Below, in pieces: positions 37,356 to 48,028 of a DNA stretch of 64,000 nucleotides. The position numbers and the translations under genes are program-made. This DNA is from Amphirosellinia nigrospora (taxonomy: Eukaryota > Ascomycota > Sordariomycetes > Xylariales > Xylariaceae), in NCBI GenBank assembly GCA_004123355.1, contig SCHM01000004.1, forward strand, positions 5,173,017-5,237,016, given 5' to 3'. A model generated the notes under the pieces. That model saw only the letters and a list, made by a program, of their open reading frames with translations. It searched no databases and was not told where the DNA came from. Within the stretch, counting starts at the first letter, position 1, and each line of letters starts with the position of its first letter.

Positions 37356-38447
37356 ATGGGTTTCTCGTGGATCAGAGTCGCTCTCCTCCTCGGCGCAGCG
37401 ACGGCGGTGAGTATACCTGCGGAGGGAAGGGGCGCGTATGAAAGGGCGAAGACACCGGCCTTCTTCCTCGCGGGCGATTCTACGACGGCGGTCGATGGCG
37501 GTTGGGGAAACGGGTTCCTCGCTCCGCTCATCAAGCCGGCTTGGGGCCTCAATGTTGGCTTAAGCGGTGCCACGACGAAGTCTTTCGTGGCGAGCGGAAA
37601 TTGGGAAAATATCACTTCGCATCTGAAGGAGAACGCGGATGAATATGATTGTTATGTGACGATTAGTGTAAGTCTGTTGAAAGAGGGGTAAGGGAGAGGA
37701 GTGTGATATTCCGGAACTATGCGGCTAATCTGTGATATCGCAGTTCGGACACAATGATCAGAAGGAGGGCAGTGGTGTTACCTTTACGTACGAGTTCCAG
37801 AATTAAAATGTGCCTTTCTACTCCTGTGGAGACTTGGATAGTGATCACTCCAGTATTGCGGTTGGATTTATCGGCGGCGCAATGACTGGCTAACTCCAGA
37901 TATTGAACAGGGAATACCAGCAGAACTTGATCAACTTCGCGAACGAAGTCAAGTCGTTAGGCGGCACAGCAGTAAGTAGTATTCCGACGATCGTTTCCCG
38001 CGATACCACAACCCCGCATCTCCGAGGAACGAATGGAAGAAACACCTTAAAACAAGTCCGCACCCGAACTAACCAAGCCAAACCTCTCCCCAAAGCTCCT
38101 CGTCTCCTCCCTCACGCGGCGCGTCTTCCCCAGCGACCCCCACAACGCCACCGACTCCCTGCACGACCAGCGTCTCGCAACCATCGAGGCGGCGGAGGCC
38201 ACGGGGTCCCCCTCGTCGACCTGAACGCCGCGAGCCTGGCGTACGTCGACGCCATCGGCCGCGACGCGTCGTGGGCGTACAACTGGGGCGACGACCAGAA
38301 GGACATGACGCACCTCAACCCCTGGGCGAGGTCGTCTTCGGCCGCATGGTGGCAGACCTGGTCATCCGCGCGAAGCCCGAGTTGGGACGCTGGATCACGC
38401 CTAATGAGACGTTGAGCGATGCTATTTGGAACGGCCAGCCGGCTTGA
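37356..38447 (+). CDS. Rhamnogalacturonan acetylesterase-like SGNH hydrolase (CE12)
   Basis: Four exons: 37356-37667, 37744-37787 (44 bp), 37911-37971 and 38096-38447, 256 residues after allowing for two lost bases. The start MGFSWIRVALLLGAATAVS is a signal peptide. SGNH blocks are in order: GDSTTAVDGGWG (Ser nucleophile), GLSGATTKSF (Gly), ISFGHNDQKEG (Asn), and DMTHLNPWGE (Asp-x-x-His). This layout matches the rhamnogalacturonan acetylesterases that remove acetyl groups from pectin. The losses are in G runs near 38201 and 38327. The ATG at 37356 is preferred because the signal peptide starts there. Confidence 0.9.
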
Positions 38448-38955
38448 TTGGGGGGGAGTGGCCTATATTGTGGTGAATTGTGACACGCCATGGGGTGGTG
38501 TTGAAATTGGGCCGAGGGCGAACACGTGAAGTTGTGCCCTGGGATTCCGCGAAAAGACCATCTTGAGAGAAAGCTATCAAATACGTTGTAGCAGCTAGAT
38601 TAACTATGTATCTGCTTTCCGGAGTAGTACATTTTAGTATCGCCAACTCTATGTTCTACGAGGTTGGCAACGTATGGAAGAGTTAATGACGTACAATGAT
38701 GCCATACAACAGTCCAGGCGAGTCACAACTTGTGGAAGGCGCAAAGAAATGCAATATGTGTGGTAGAAGTGTTGAATGTCAAGATGAGCTCTCTAGCATA
38801 AATATGCAACTCATGACCGTTTTGGGGGGGGGGGGGGGGGTCTAAACTATACCACACCATATCCCATGTGTGATCCCTCAATCTCGCAATTCTCTAACTC
38901 CGAGTCTCTTTCCGCTTTTGAACGACCGCTTTTAGACTATTTCACATTTCACAGG
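38448..38955. other. Gap between convergent genes with a 17-base G run
   Basis: 3' flanks of the CE12 and PDX1 genes. Apart from the poly-G at 38824-38840 nothing is recognised. Confidence 0.6.
38824..38840. repeat. Poly-G tract, 17 bases
   Basis: Uninterrupted G17 about 115 bp downstream of the PDX1 stop codon, on the opposite strand to PDX1. It could form a G-quadruplex-type structure; transcribed from PDX1 it would read as C17. Confidence 0.9.
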
Positions 38956-40004
38956 CTACCAGCCTCGCCCGGCCAGCTTCTGCTCGGCCGGCAAAGACCG
39001 CACGCTGATACCGACCATGGCCTCGCCCAAGCCCTCACTACACTCGGCCACGACCTTGGCGTCCCGGAAGTGCGTCGTGGCCCGAACGATGGCCTTGGCC
39101 CTCTGCGCGGCATCTCCCGATTTGAAGATGCCACTGCCCACGAACACACCATCGCACCCCAGCTGCATCATGAGCGCGGCGTCGGCGGGCGTAGCCACGC
39201 CACCGGCAGCGAAGTTCACGACGGGCAGCCGCCCGAGCTCGGCCGTCTGCTTCAGTAGGGTGGCGTCGCAACCAAATTCCCGCGCCAGCTGTCGAATGGC
39301 GAGGTCGCCCCCATCGCGCAGCGCGGCCTGTGCGGCGGCGATATCCTTCTTCACGGTACGGATGTGTCGCACCGCTTCCACCACGTCACCTGTCCCTGCC
39401 TCGCCTTTTGTGCGGATCATGGCGGCGCCTTCTGTGATTCGGCGGAGGGCTTCGGCCAGGTTGCGGCAGCCGCAGACGAAGGGCACGTTGACTGTGGCGC
39501 CAACGGCTCACATGTTAGTGGCATAGGACCTTTTCCATTTTTTCGGTATGAGTAGTTATTAGCAGATTATGAGATATACGTACACTCAGACTTCTCGACG
39601 TGGAATTCGTCGTCGGCAGGCGTGAGCACCTCGCTCTCGTCAATGTAGTCGACGCCCAGGGCCTCGAGGATCTGGCACTCGACGAAGTGGCCGATGCGGG
39701 CCTTGGCCATGACGGGGATGGTGACGGCGGCCTGGATCTCCTTGATCTTGGCCGGGTCCGACATGCGCGAGACGCCGCCCTCGGCGCGGATGTCCGCAGG
39801 GACCCTCTCGAGGGCCATGACGGCGCAGGCGCCCGCGTCCTCGGCGATGCGGGCCTGCGCGGCGTCGGTGACATCCATGATGACGCCACCCTTCAGCATC
39901 TGCGCCAGGCCTGCCTTGACGGTGAAGGAGGCCGTGGGTTTGCTGGTCGTGGCCGTCGTGGTCGTGGTGGCGGCCGCACCCGTGTTGGTTGTGTCGTTCG
40001 TCAT
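38956..40004 (-). CDS. PDX1: Pyridoxal 5'-phosphate synthase lyase subunit PDX1 (SNZ/PdxS)
   Basis: Two exons: 40004-39584 and 39491-38956, intron with GTACGT donor, 318 residues, the normal length, with no frame break. The TIM-barrel landmarks are all present: [64 protein letters not shown], and [19 protein letters not shown] with the phosphate-binding FVGSGIF. The lysines that carry the ribose-phosphate intermediates are retained ([15 protein letters not shown]). The enzyme builds pyridoxal phosphate from ribose 5-phosphate, glyceraldehyde 3-phosphate and ammonia supplied by PDX2. A Thr/Ala-rich N-terminal stretch precedes the fold. The gene is divergent from PDX2. Confidence 0.97.
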
Positions 40005-40912
40005 GATGAAATGGCGCTTTGCACTAACTGGTCGGGTTGATTTTCGAATTGTTGGTTCTCTAGCAAGTCGGGAGCAAGGATGTAAATCAATCGCACTCGC
40101 CTGTTCTCGCCTGGGTTTTCAATGGATGCTGTTGAGTCACGGATGAATCGGATCGCTCGAGACAGGACAGGACAATTCAAGGCGCTGGTGGAGGACCCCT
40201 CAAGCCGGGCCAGCGGTTTCCAGGGTCCAGTGTAACTACTACTATGGACATCGGCATCGGCAATGCCTCGGGTTGAGCCGGATAGTGTAGGGAATTGGCC
40301 GATAAAGGGCGAAGACGGCCCGTAGGTGAAAGTCGATGGACCGCGGAGAAGTGAAAAAGTTTAAAAAAATATTCCACTAAATACGCAAATGAGTCGTCTT
40401 TGCATAGGGCGCGCCAGTGCTATGACGCGATGAGTGCCGACTTCGGTCCTATAGGTATCTAGCTCACTACCTAACCTTTTAAGTATGTGCATGCGGCATG
40501 TACTGTGAGAAGTATGTAACTGGAGCGCACCTCCGATGCCAATGCCGATACCAGATCGTCGGTAGTGTGCTTGTAAGACTGCACACAAACGTCAATATCT
40601 ATCATAGAGGTCCAGTTCCGCTCGTGCATCTATCTCCCTAGACGGTCCGTGGCTTTCCGGCCTATACCGACCGTGAAGCCTCCTATTCTTTGCATCTCGT
40701 TCCGCTCTATCTCGTCTTAATTTCTGCTTATCACGTGTGGCGCATTCTCATATATCGTCTTCCCATATACTGTACCATTTAACCTACTACATACAGTATG
40801 ACACTTCGTGCACGTATTATATAAAATTCAAATCCAGACATATTATATAGGTCGGCGAGTTTTTCAATACGTCGTTGCCGGAGTCTAGGTCAACCAACCT
40901 CCTCCCTCGACC
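40005..40912. promoter_or_regulatory. Shared divergent promoter region of PDX1 and PDX2
   Basis: 908 bp separate the start codons of the two subunits of one enzyme, transcribed in opposite directions. No coding frame lies between them. Yeast SNZ/SNO genes are arranged in the same way and are co-regulated, so a common control region is likely. I did not identify a specific factor site. Confidence 0.65.
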
Positions 40913-41699
40913 ATGGTCACCGTGGGGGTGCTGGCGCTGCAGGGCGGCTTCGCCGAACATCTTAGCTTGTTGCGGAGGGCCGCTGATCGCCTATCTGTTG
41001 GCCGTGAACAGCAGGTTTTGGTCAATCTGACCGAGGTGCGCACGCCCGAGCAGCTGGCCATCTGCGATGCCTTGATTTTGCCCGGCGGGGAGAGCACCAC
41101 GCTATCACTAGTTGCGGCGCAGTCCGGGTTGCTAGAGCCCTTGAGAGAGTTCGTCAAGTGAGTCCCCGGACAGGAAACCCAGATCATTCCAACGCCGCCA
41201 TTTTACCCATCCTCTTCTGTTTCATTTTGCTAATCGATTGTCTCCCTGATCAAGGGTAGCGAAGAAGCCTGTATGGGGTACGTGTGCTGGATTGATACTC
41301 CTCTGTGAGCAAGCTAGTGCAACGAAAAGAGGCGGACAGGAACTCATCGGAGGTCTCGACGTCAAGGTGCATCGGAATCATTTCGGACGTCAGCTTCAAA
41401 GTTTCGTACAAGACATAGACCTGCCCTTCCTCGGCGGCGGCGAAACAAAGAAGGAAGCTCCGTTCCCCGCCGTCTTCATCCGTGCACCGGTTGTCGATCA
41501 AATGCTACACCGGGACGATTCACGGGGCCAGGACATCGAGGTTCTGGCTAAGTTTTCATCCAATGGGGGAGAAGATAACATAGTCGCTCTTCGGCAAAAC
41601 AACGTGTTTGGCACGAGCTTCCACCCCGAGCTGACGGATGATGTACGGATTCATGCTTGGTGGCTAGATCAAGTCATAAAGCCGCTGCGCGAAAGCTGA
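40913..41699 (+). CDS. PDX2: Pyridoxal 5'-phosphate synthase glutaminase subunit PDX2 (SNO/PdxT)
   Basis: Two exons: 40913-41157 and 41255-41699, 229 residues, with no frame break. The class I glutamine amidotransferase landmarks are present: VGVLALQGGFAEH at the start, ALILPGGESTT, the nucleophile Cys in VWGTCAGLILL, and the His/Glu pair in TSFHPELTDD. It releases ammonia from glutamine and passes it to PDX1. A loop of about 30 residues rich in Gly, Lys and Glu (GGGETKKEAP) follows IDLPFLG and is longer than in bacterial PdxT. The stop codon lies only 32 bp from that of the next gene on the other strand. Confidence 0.96.
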
Positions 41700-41731
41700 A
41701 CAGTGTGTATGTAATTAGCTACATCCTTGTC

Positions 41732-43318
41732 TTAGCGCCCGGGTTTACTAGAACTGGTAACATCCTTTCGGAGACCTCTCCGAATCACACCGGCAAAGCT
41801 CTCGAATAGAGATTCGTCATCGCCCTGCAACCAGCGCAGGAGAACAGCTGTGGTGCCGCTCGACTTATCCGGAGTCTTCGGCAATATCGAGAGGGAGAAA
41901 CCAAAAGCGCAGCCCGAGACATCTGGCAGAGAGACTGGGGCCACTTGTTCTGTATTCGCATTCTCCCCGGTTCTCTTCCGCCGGTACGCACGACTCCAGA
42001 CGTTGCCTTGAGAGAAACCAACGCCGCGGAGGCCTCGCTCGTCCCAAATCCACCGACACAGGTCTAGGGATTCAACCATGTCGCAGAGAATCTTTTTGAG
42101 CGGCGGTATGGGATCTGTGAGAATCTGGGAAGCACTTGTGTAGATAGTAATTGCCGTGATTGGGGGCATCAGGTGTTTACAAGTATGACTTAATCCGTGA
42201 CTTGAGCCCAATGAAGGCCGTCTACTTAAGAAACTCCATGCCAATCCCCATCGCCGTGTTTTGCTTCCTTGGATGAAGGTAGTGACGGCCCAGTTGTTGA
42301 TATGATGCTTCTTCAATGTCTCGATAAGCACCTCGAGACTAGACTGTTTGCCTAGCATGGCTGTATACCACTGAACTCTCCCTCCGAGAGCCAGAGACTC
42401 GTTGATCATCCGCTGGACGAACCTGACTTCTCCCCCTTCACATACCATCTCAACGGGCGCGCCAGTGCACGCACTATGCGGCGGCTCGGATTTTCGTGCG
42501 GCAAGGTCCAGCAGTTCGGTATCGGAGAGGTAGAACGGGGGGTTCACCATGACAAAGTCGATAGCATCTAGGTCTAAATCATTTAATGGGATGAGGGGCC
42601 CCGAGGCGACGCGGTCCACTATACGAATGCGGGATTCTAAATGGTTTAAGCGGGCGTTCGCACGCGCGCTAGACAATGATTTCGCGTCGATATCGGTAGC
42701 GACGAAGGACCATGTTGAGCGCTGAGCACAACCTAGCAGAGGATAAATCAAACTTGCACCCGTGCCGATGTCGAGGCCCGTGACTTTTCGCTCCGGTTCG
42801 TAACGTTCCAAGTATGACGCGGAAGTGCTATCGAGCAGAGCCTTCAGCCATAGTATATAGTTGTGGCGATTTGGCACCGGCGGACACAGACGATCCGATG
42901 GAAGGTGGATCTGAAGCCCGAGATCCTCGTTGAGGAGCGTCTTAGTCAGTTGCATGACGGCCGCTGGGTTTGTGAAGTCCAGGTGGACGCCGTCAGCGAG
43001 CATGGCCCCGAATTCTGGATATTTCAAGCCGAGACGATGGAAGTTGGGCTCTGTTGAGTACAGGTCTCTGAAATACTCCTCGCCGCGGTCTTCCGGGTCG
43101 CGCTGGGTATCGCCCAGGGCAGAGGCGCCTCCATCGCTCCCTGGGCCGGCTTTCGGTGTATGTTGTGGGCATGCGCGATAAGTGCGAACAGGCGCGTTTC
43201 CTTCTACAGAAGCTATATTTTCATGACTTATCTGTTCTTCAGAATATCGTCGCTTCGTCCTCGCGTCCGATTCATGGGCTCCATTCTCACACGAATCATA
43301 AGCGGCGACCGGCGCCAT
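41732..43318 (-). CDS. METTL16: METTL16-family RNA N6-adenosine methyltransferase
   Basis: One exon with no frame break, about 528 residues from ATG 43318. After a low-complexity N-terminal extension of about 75 residues comes the METTL16/METT10D core: GLKYPEFGAMLADGVHLDF, RHNYILWLKALLD, the SAM-binding VTGLDIGTGASLIYPLL, and the catalytic NPPFY motif (FVMVNPPFYLSD), the variant used by RlmF/METTL16 enzymes. The C-terminal part, about 200 residues, is less conserved and lacks an obvious vertebrate-type VCR domain. Known members methylate A43 (human numbering) in U6 snRNA. A fungal homologue would do the same in the nucleus. It overlaps or nearly touches PDX2 at the 3' end. Confidence 0.9.
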   Translation of the reverse strand: MAPVAAYDSCENGAHESDARTKRRYSEEQISHENIASVEGNAPVRTYRACPQHTPKAGPGSDGGASALGDTQRDPEDRGEEYFRDLYSTEPNFHRLGLKYPEFGAMLADGVHLDFTNPAAVMQLTKTLLNEDLGLQIHLPSDRLCPPVPNRHNYILWLKALLDSTSASYLERYEPERKVTGLDIGTGASLIYPLLGCAQRSTWSFVATDIDAKSLSSARANARLNHLESRIRIVDRVASGPLIPLNDLDLDAIDFVMVNPPFYLSDTELLDLAARKSEPPHSACTGAPVEMVCEGGEVRFVQRMINESLALGGRVQWYTAMLGKQSSLEVLIETLKKHHINNWAVTTFIQGSKTRRWGLAWSFLSRRPSLGSSHGLSHTCKHLMPPITAITIYTSASQILTDPIPPLKKILCDMVESLDLCRWIWDERGLRGVGFSQGNVWSRAYRRKRTGENANTEQVAPVSLPDVSGCAFGFSLSILPKTPDKSSGTTAVLLRWLQGDDESLFESFAGVIRRGLRKDVTSSSKPGR

Positions 43319-44266
43319 TCCCTCCAATGATACGAACTAACAAACGTTAAGAATTGATTTGACTTATAACTTGAGCTTGCATACTGAAGCGGTATGGTTG
43401 GATAGTCGTATATTCTATGAAGATGGTCGGTTTGATGAGCACTTAATTCGTGGTGCACTTCTCAGCCTTATAGAAAAAGCAAGGTCAATTCCCCAGCACG
43501 TGACCATTCTAATCTACTACTACAAGCGCGGCAATCACGAAGAGATAGAAATTTTCAGTTAATATGATAATATTTTGCCGTAGTAAATAGTGCAACATTG
43601 TGCTTTTAGGTTAACGTGATTAATTACAGCTTTACTTGTATTGCAATGTGCCACCTTTAGCAAGTTTCTTGCCTTGCTCGCGGCAACTGGACTGGCCTTA
43701 CCCTACACAGCCCTTGGTATCATCCACCCCATCCTATATTACAAACAAACTCAAACTCCTCGAGACGTATTACCGTACGACCCTATGAAAATTGCAACAA
43801 ACACCATATTCTTATGCCCTAGCATATCTGGAATAGGATTTAGAACCATCGTTGCTTTCAGTTTGTAATACCTTCACCGTGTCAGGCGTCGTTCCATCTG
43901 GCAGATGCTAGATGAAGCCACATCGGCAATCAGTTCGATCAAAGACAAATGGCGGCGGGCGTGTTCATGGTTGGTCCAACCATCTCAGTTTGTCCATAAT
44001 AAATCCGATATCGATAATAGGTGACCCGTGAAAAACAACCAGTTCTCCGAACTCCGCCCTACGCGCATATGCGAGGGCACCAACGACTGGGGATCCCTTG
44101 AAATGGGACCAGGCTTGAGTAAGGGGGCAAGCCTATGTAAAGGTGACTAAAACGCCTGGCCAAAATCATTCCCGCACAATATAACATTACACGCCTCACT
44201 CAATACAATCGCCTCATCGGGGTTGTCCAGATGCGGCAAGATTGGTAATCGGGCAAAGCAAAAAAT
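43319..44266. other. Intergenic region, no gene seen
   Basis: About 950 bp including the METTL16 promoter and the 3' flank of the Zn2Cys6 gene. Two short plus-strand frames (43359-43562, 43641-43868) have no family likeness. Confidence 0.5.
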
Positions 44267-47120
44267 TCAATGAGCGTCAGACACCGCCCCCATAAAAGCA
44301 GCCAGATCGTCTAGGTCAAGAAGTTGCCGCTCAAAAGCTGCACACAACTCAGCGCCAGTCATATCGGCGGGCACTTCGCCCGTCGTAGGATCGATTTGTG
44401 TGCGATCCGACGTCGGAGGCACTGGGGACTCTGCTTTATGCTGCGCAGGCGGGCTCGCTGTTCCTGTCGCTGGCGTCGATGTGCCTGCGGATCCACCATT
44501 GATCGTGGTAAATCCGGACTTACGTGGGGGGTCAGCACCATTAGTCTCTCCCGGCTCTTGAGGATTAGCTGATGAGTGCCGTACATAATCTATGCCCTCA
44601 AGACTGTTATCGGGCTGGCTCGCCGTGTCCTCTTTGATCAACGGCAGAGCCGGCTCCGTAACCGCCCGGCCCACTTCTCTGTCACCATTCTGCAAGACCT
44701 TTGCCATAACCGAGAGATGGCGATACCACGGGACGGCAAGCACCCACGTAGTGGCGCCGTCTTGGAGGAAACGCATGCCATCTGCAACCAGTGCCTCGGC
44801 GGTCTCGTTTATATCAACCGGGGTCAGGCCTTTCAGACTAAACCAGGCCACGGTCGCACAAGCAGTGAAACAGGAGAATAACATCACAAGTGGGAAGTTG
44901 GGTACGGAATCCTTGTCAGCGTTCGACTCGAGAGCGAGAAGGAGCGACACGACGGTATGCGACGCGGCGAAAACCCGATCTACTGTCTGAGCATGTAAAT
45001 GAGGGGCCATGCGCCAAGTCTCGTGCTTGAAACCCTCTGTTTGGATGAAGTGTAGAAGCCGGCGTCGGTGCACCATAATTGTAGCACAGTGCAGCAAGCA
45101 ATGAAGCATGGCATATGTGAATCCGCTTCCCATTGTAATGTGCAGATTAATGTGACCTGGTTTGTCGAGGTAATGCATGGGGAGAGAGTTGCGCACGGCT
45201 TCAATGCCGGCTTCAAGCGAGAGACACTGTTCCTCAGAATACGTATCGACCGTGACTGTGGTAAGCATCTCGACCACATTTCGCCAGGCCTGCGTAGCCA
45301 TAACAATATGACCAAACTCGCCTACCTCGGCCATAGGCGCGCCCTGGGGAAGGCCTGGTGGGGGGTTGCCCGCCAAGGTACGAACAAAGGCAGGAGTGCC
45401 GAAGTTGTAGCTCATGTCGGGGCACGGAAGAGGTACATCCTTGACATCATGGCGAGAGACTGCCGGGTGACGACCGGGGCTGCTCGTCAGGAAGCAATCG
45501 AGAATGTAGATGAGCCACAGAGTCCGGCGGAAGGACTCATCCTTGATGAACTGATCCGGGTCTCGGCTTTGGTGGCTAGTAATTACACGGTACATCTGAG
45601 TCATGCGGGCAGCTTGTCCCAAATAAATATAGGCACGAACGGCATTTCTATTGCCCCATTCATGGATGGTCAGGAGACATAGAGCCTGAATATCTGCCAA
45701 GCCCGGGTTATCGAGGTTCTGCATAACCAGATTGAAGGTCTTGACGGCAAAATGCTCGGCGGCTGCCGACGCACCACCGCCCTGGTTGCCAAAGCGGCGA
45801 ATCAGAACGGGAGAGCTCCTATGGAGTCAAGGTTAGCAGGGCTAGGCTACAGTTGCAACCGGGGGTGATTAAAAGCGCAGATGACAAGACTAGGGATAAG
45901 CGGAGGGAGCTCTCGGCCGCAACAAATGTCTGGGCGACAACAAGGTGGGCAGTCATTGGACTAGTGACACGACATGGGTGACAAGCCCCACCGCCGGAAA
46001 TTGGAGTAGTTCATGGTCCGAAGGATGACGGGTCATTTGAACGGACTCCGGAGGTAAAATAACGGGCATTTCTTAAAATAAAATAATCACTTACCGTGCA
46101 GCGCAGGTCAAGAGACCATTAATAATACTGGGCTCAAGTGTACCATTCTTGAGTTTTTGCAGGAAGGATGGCTTGTGAAATGCAACACATGACGGAAGTG
46201 TCTTGTTGATGATTCTCTCGCATTCCGCAAGTAGCTCCGGAGTTAACCTATGAAGGAAGTCGACGGTTAGCAATACAGGACTAGAACAAATCCAGATGGC
46301 CTGTGTTAATACGATGGACCCAGGAAGGGAGCGGTAGAGCGGATGAAGAGACCGCGACGGGTTGGAGGGCAGAGAGCGGGCGCGGTGATTTGGGAAAAGC
46401 AGGGGGGGATAAATTGGTAGTGCAAGGGGTGCGACCGGGACCATGGTGAGTTGGATGGGGATCCCAAGGCGAAGCGACGCAGCCGGCATCAGCCCCCGAA
46501 AAAAGCATGGCTGACGAAGGAAAGGTAGGGGAGGGGCGGCGAGCGCGATGCGTGTGATGCGCGTGTGCTGCGCGCTGGGCTGGGCTAGTGGGTACTGAGG
46601 TGCGCCTTGCCCTACCTAGCTGCAAACCCATCGAACTTGGGCGCGTGTGCCCGAATTCATGGCTGCCGGTATTGCCCTCACCCACGGTGCATACCATCCA
46701 GGCAGAACAAGGGCAACGACAACAATAACAGGACAGATGCGTATCGAATGAAATAAAACAGAGAATGGAGAGCTCAAAGACCAGATAGAAAAAAAAAGCG
46801 ACAGAAAGATTGACTTACTTTTCGTTATTTGTCTGAATGTTGCGTGGTATCACTGCTCCGGCGGCCGTTTGCTGCCGGTCGCTCGTGGCGACTACGTTGC
46901 GGTCACCTGGTAGAGACTCTCGCGGACGGGGCGCCCTGGCTGGAGACTGACCATGAAGACGAGCATCGGTCTCGGAGGGCAGATAGCAGTCGTGCATGCC
47001 CTTGGCACAGTTCTTGCACGGGGCACGGCCATTATCGTAGACGCATTTGGTCTTGCCTTTGCGACAGCGTACGCAGGCGCCGCCGGCTCGCAGCGACGTG
47101 CCACGGACGACGGATGTCAT
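44267..47120 (-). CDS. Zn2Cys6 transcription factor with fungal-specific regulatory domain
   Basis: Three exons: 47120-46819, 46247-46095 and 45818-44267, 668 residues, with no frame break. The zinc cluster is CVRCRKGKTKC...CKNCAKGMHDC (C-x2-C-x6-C-x8-C-x2-C-x6-C) at residues about 15-44. The fungal_trans (PF04082-type) domain follows from LTPELLAECERIINKTLPS, with LLTIHEWGNRNAVRAYIYLG, AARMTQMYRV and the signature FRRTLWLIYILDCFLTSSPGR. The C-terminal 150 residues are Pro/Ser/Thr-rich, ending in an acidic Leu-rich segment (RQLLDLDDLAAFMG) that may be an activation region. Intron 1 is 571 bp, much longer than others here. More than 5 kb of gene-free DNA lies upstream. Target genes cannot be told. 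Confidence 0.9.
46248..46818 (-). other. Long first intron of the Zn2Cys6 gene
   Basis: 571 bp with GTAAGT donor next to AACGAAAA and an acceptor TAG before TTAACTCCGG. Both flanks join in frame. Part of it stays open in one frame (46281-46697), but the sequence is Pro/Ser/His-rich and not family-like. The intron separates the DNA-binding exon from the regulatory exons. Confidence 0.7.
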
Positions 47121-47980
47121 GGCGGGCTGTAGTCAGGATCAGGATCACGGACGGATTAAATGTGGTGAGCCGAAACAATCAAGAGCGGGTGACAGGTCCG
47201 GGAAGAAGTAATAGAAAGGTTGTGGGAGAGTTCAAGAAGTGAACGGAGGAGTCGGGGGGGAGACGGTGGTGGCTCGGGGTGCGGTGGATTAAATTTGATC
47301 GAGTGGGTGGGCACGCGTGAGAGAAGGGAGGGCGCCCGGTCGGGAGTGGAGGTGGTTCGAGCGAGAAGAAAAAGAACCGACCAACCAACAGGCCAGCGCC
47401 AACCAGTGCTCGAGGGGGTGTGAGCAGAGGGTAGGTACAGTAGGCGGCGGGCCTGGCTACGGGCAGGGGTAGGGTAGCCTACCTAATACCTAGGTAGTCT
47501 ATGGTGCCGCGCGGTGCTGCGCTGTGCCGTGCTGGAGGTGTGTGGAGTAGGTGAGGTAGAATGTAGAATGTAGAATAAGTAAGGTACCTAGGGAGGTAGT
47601 TAGGTAGGTGGGCAGGTGCAGCGGCAGGAGCAGGACCGTAGGTATGCTGTAATCAGACGGAGAGAAGAAAGAGAGAACCCGGAGCGAACAGGGGAGGGGT
47701 GTGGGCAAAATGAGCTGAGACGAGACGAGACGATCCGGAGGACCAGGCAGGAAGAGAAGGCAGACCCGGCGGACAGGCTCAGGCGCTAACAGACTGACTA
47801 CCTAGGTAGGTAAGAAAGTACATCGGCGAGGTACACACCTTTAGGTTAGAGTAGATAGGGGAACAAAAAAAGCCAGAAGCCAGTTGCTCGCTAATTATGG
47901 CTACTCGGACCGGCTGTTGGTGGGCGGGTGCGCACGGGTGGGCGGACAAGGCGGGTACGACGCCTATGGAGAGAGGAGAG

Positions 47981-48028
47981 ATGGATGGATGGATGGATGG
48001 GTGGGTGGTCGATGGTCGATGGTCGATG
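47981..48028. repeat. (ATGG)n and (GGTCGAT)n microsatellite
   Basis: Five ATGG units followed within a few bases by three GGTCGAT units, non-coding. Confidence 0.8.

Noticed and set aside
43641-43868. 75-residue plus-strand frame with a hydrophobic start
   Set aside because: There is no family likeness or splice context, and it lies in AT-rich intergenic DNA.
46281-46697. 138-residue frame inside the first intron of the Zn2Cys6 gene
   Set aside because: The sequence is Pro/Ser/His-rich, and the flanking exons join perfectly without it.
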